Of a DNA stretch of 64,000 nt, positions 61,101-64,000 are shown piece by piece; the stretch's first letter is position 1; every line of letters begins with the position of its first letter. The notes beneath the pieces were generated by a model. That model ran no database searches. It saw only the letters and a list, made by a program, of their open reading frames with translations, and was not told the DNA's origin. A program made the translations under genes and the position numbers. This stretch comes from Lycocorax pyrrhopterus obiensis (taxonomy: Eukaryota > Chordata > Aves > Passeriformes > Paradisaeidae), in contig JACSVZ010000006.1 in the NCBI GenBank assembly GCA_014706295.1, positions 31,657,629 through 31,721,628 on the forward strand, in the 5' to 3' direction.

Positions 61101-64000
61101 TTAGGAGGTATCACATTTAAAGTTTCTGATGCTGCAGGTGTTCACTGGTGAGCACCTATCATACTCTTATTTTCAGCAAGGAGCATAAACTCTCAAATTA
61201 ACATCCTGAGCAAGGGCTAGATTAATCAGGAAGATTTCATAATGCCAAAAAAATCTGTAAGCTATCCTTGAGGAAAATCAGTAGAAGAATTAGAATGATC
61301 AGAAACCCGTGCTTAAAAGAGTAAATAAAATGTTGTGCTGTTAGATGTATAAAATTTGTACATAACAAACTTGGCAGTGTGATATTTAAATACAGCTTGA
61401 TGTCTACAAAACATGATCAAAATTTATAGGAAAGCATCCTGTTAATTAAGGCTAGTTATGAAACAATTTGAAATGACTGTTAACATATCTGGCAATATCT
61501 TACAAGTAGTGAAAAGACAGTAGATAAGAATGACATGAATCTGATCATTAGAAACTAAGTTTGGTCTTGTAAAAATTAGCAACGTTGAACCAATTACACT
61601 ATCCTCTTTCCTTAAAGATATACTCAGCAAGTTAATGTTAGAGGTGTGAGTCAGTGGCCACTGAAACAAAATCTATGTGACTTCAATGACTGCTGCACAT
61701 ACTGTTTAGTCTTACCTAAAAGATAAAGCAACTCCAGTTAGCATAAAGACTAAACCTCTCTTACCTAAAATTGTTCCAGCCTGAAGCACTAATGGAAATG
61801 TGATGGTATGTGTTTCAAAATGTAGCTACGTGATGAAAACACAATGGCTTGTGGAAAGCATTTGTTGTAAGAAGCCAAAGCATTATTTGTACAGGAAAAG
61901 CTTTGAAACAGGTGAACAGAATAGTGACTTGGCGGCCAATATTAAAAGGTATAGAGTATCTTGTGAAAAAACGAGGAGAAAAAGTAGCTTTACTGATGCT
62001 GCCAGCAATATGAGATCTTCTTTAAAATTCACTCAGATTTTCTGAGTACCAAATATTCTAGCTGGAATCCCTCTAAAGCTTTAAAACACTGGTTTTTTGT
62101 TCCATACATAAGCTGTTTCCCTTTTTTACAGTAGGTTGTTTTCCCCAGACTAAACATTTCAGGAGAGTAAAAGTACTTCACAGTCTTAACACTCAAGGAA
62201 AGAACACTGTAGACCACATCTCCCTCAGTTCTCCAAAAATTTCCAGAATTAGTCATTTTTGACCTGCTGGCAAGGTGTTCAGCCCTCCATTCTCAGTCTA
62301 TGGCAGGCATTCAGCACCACCTAGTCTGTGTAACTTTAATCTTTTTCTGTTAATATTCTGCACATATTTAAGTTGCTAGAAATTTCTGGAAACTTTCTAA
62401 TTATCATTCAAGACATACTTAGCACTAAATCTAGGGAATAACAACCCACACAGTAATTTGTATGTGTTCTGCAAATACAAATTGCTACTGATAGAACTAC
62501 ATCATGTAGTTCTTATTGAGGCTCTTATATTAATTTTGGTATCTTGGCAATCCCATAAGCATTCTTTCTTTGATAATCTGTCAGGGTCACAGTTTTTACA
62601 CTCAGTTAATGTTGTATTGGGCTCTTGGAAAAGTCAAATTGTCTGGGAAAACACTTGTTCATTTTCTGTTGCTTTAATGCAGCTTTATATTCAGCAGGTA
62701 GAATTGATGTTATGTGTTTGCTGAGCAGAAAGGCTTCTTTTCCAGTAAGGGTGGTGAAAATATTTAGTGGAACATTGCTTTAGACAGCATCTAAAAACAT
62801 AACCTGCTCAAGCTGGTTGCCAGTAGATTATCTTTCTTCCCACATACATCCATTGCACAACATTTGCTTAAACTTATTAAAGCTTATTTGGCTTATGTCA
62901 AAGTCAAGAAATCCAACCTCTGCCTTCTCAGTTCAGCCAACTGGTGTTAATGCATAATAATATATTCTTTAGGTACACAAATCACATTTTTTCACAGTAA
63001 CGTGATCTTACTCTCTAAGGAGAATGAATACCTTTTCTTCAAGGAAGAGTTATTCAAGATTTTGATTTTGTGGCCTTTTTAAAGGTTCAGTAGAGAGCTT
63101 CAGGCTTCATTTATAGCATTCTGTTCAAACCTAACTTTGAAGATAAAAATTGACCCTTTCCTACATATATTTTTATGGTACTCACCTCTAAAATACCAAG
63201 TATTCTACAAACATAAGTGTTTAATTTCACAATATGCCATTAAAATATGAGAATTTTATAAATTAGCAATATATTCCAGTGACTGTGGTACCTAAAGCTA
63301 GGATCATGTTTTTAAATTGTTTATTATATAACATATGAAAGCTCAACATCATTTCAGATCCAGCTTCAGGGTCTGAAACAATGAACCTCAAAATATACAA
63401 CAAACATAATAATGCCAAAAATTTTTTTACTTGAATTTTCTATTCTGTCTTAGCAAAAAATTTCTGTGCTTATAAGGAAAATGTATCTGAACTCAAGTTT
63501 CAAGATAACCCTTCCTGAAAGGCAAATTAAAAGTCCTCTCTGCGATCAGGTATCTGGTTTCCGAGCAGCTTCCAGCCCCAACACTTTGTTCATTCAGCTG
63601 GCATGCTAACCATGAGCTGGCAGCTTGGGACTTGGTTTCCAAACTCATGATTTCATTCTTTTTTTTTAAGACAGACTACTAGGATATCCTGCTAGCCGGC
63701 TGCTAGCCTCCAATTTTCACATGAAACAGCTTGTGTTTCCAAGACTTTCAGTTTGTCACTCTACAGCAGCCAGTTGAAAAAAGCTGGAACAACCATGGTG
63801 CATGAGTTTATGGAAGCCTAAAATTTGGTTGATTCAGAGTGCCTACTCTTCCTAGACTCATTTTTTTCCAAAGCTAAAAATACTCAGATAAATGTATGCC
63901 ATCTGTCACCTTTCAATGAAATACAATGCCTTTTAAAAGGGAAAAAACCCTTTTAACTTTTTCCTTATTATTTGGCTAAAGTGGGTAAATAATGACAACA
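58141..64000. other. Intron 1, last part of window, nothing recognised
   Basis: AT-rich sequence to the end of the window. A 143-codon minus-strand frame at 59881-60312 is the longest here but has no recognised domain and no splice or promoter context. No sequence resembling MTNR1A exon 2 is visible. Confidence 0.45.

Larger units (their letters stand above)
13327..64000 (+). other. MTNR1A intron 1 (continues beyond the window)
   Basis: From the donor to the window end I find no plus-strand frame resembling exon 2. Exon 2 in this family is a single block of about 280 codons with NRY in TM3, the TM6 FAVCWAPLN-type motif and NAIIYG in TM7. No plus-strand frame after the donor reaches even 170 codons. 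The intron would therefore be at least 50.7 kb, against roughly 20 kb for the human gene (recollection). Sequence is AT-rich with scattered CR1 and LTR pieces listed separately. An unrelated nested non-coding gene cannot be excluded. Confidence depends on correct assembly. Confidence 0.7.

Noticed and set aside
1..64000. CRISPR arrays, bacterial-type operons, tRNA or rRNA genes
   Set aside because: None was seen. The sequence is vertebrate intergenic and intronic DNA, and no cloverleaf with A and B boxes or regularly spaced repeat array was found by eye.

Overview
The window looks like a piece of bird chromosome, and almost all of it is non-coding. Two things point to a bird. First, there are many chicken-repeat-1 (CR1) retrotransposon fragments, several ending in the typical ATTCTATG/ATTCTGTG-type tail. 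Second, the only recognisable protein-coding exon closely resembles, from memory, the N-terminus of the avian melatonin receptor 1A. I cannot name the species.

Layout. Positions 1 to about 11,025 are AT-rich intergenic DNA with one CR1 fragment (3428-3640) and a short GT repeat. A CpG-rich block follows at about 11,030-13,480, in two lobes separated by an AT-rich dip near 12,000-12,120. It contains the MTNR1A promoter. A TATA box lies at 12881, two CACGTG E-boxes at 12371 and 12804, a perfect PAR-bZIP/NFIL3 D-box (GTTACGTAAC) at 11594, two EGR/SP-type GC boxes and a perfect MEF2 consensus at 12592. The 5' leader carries a short uORF with an excellent Kozak context (12954-12995). The receptor reading frame starts at 13134 and runs to a consensus splice donor at 13326/13327.

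The rest of the window (13,327-64,000) appears to be intron 1 of MTNR1A. The large second exon, which should encode TM2 to the C-terminus in one uninterrupted frame of about 280 codons, is not present on the plus strand. The intron is therefore at least about 50.7 kb if the assembly is correct. It holds several CR1 fragments in both orientations and a retroelement-rich patch at 42.2-46.1 kb (two CR1 pieces, a GC-rich LTR-like element and a short candidate solo LTR). It also holds an internally deleted CR1 at 50.7-51.5 kb, assorted microsatellites and stretches in which I see nothing.

There is no operon-like or system-level arrangement of genes. The functional content is one circadian-hormone receptor gene's promoter and first exon. 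The most interesting observations are the set of circadian-type motifs around that promoter, the strong uORF, the very long first intron, and the anatomy of the retroelements.
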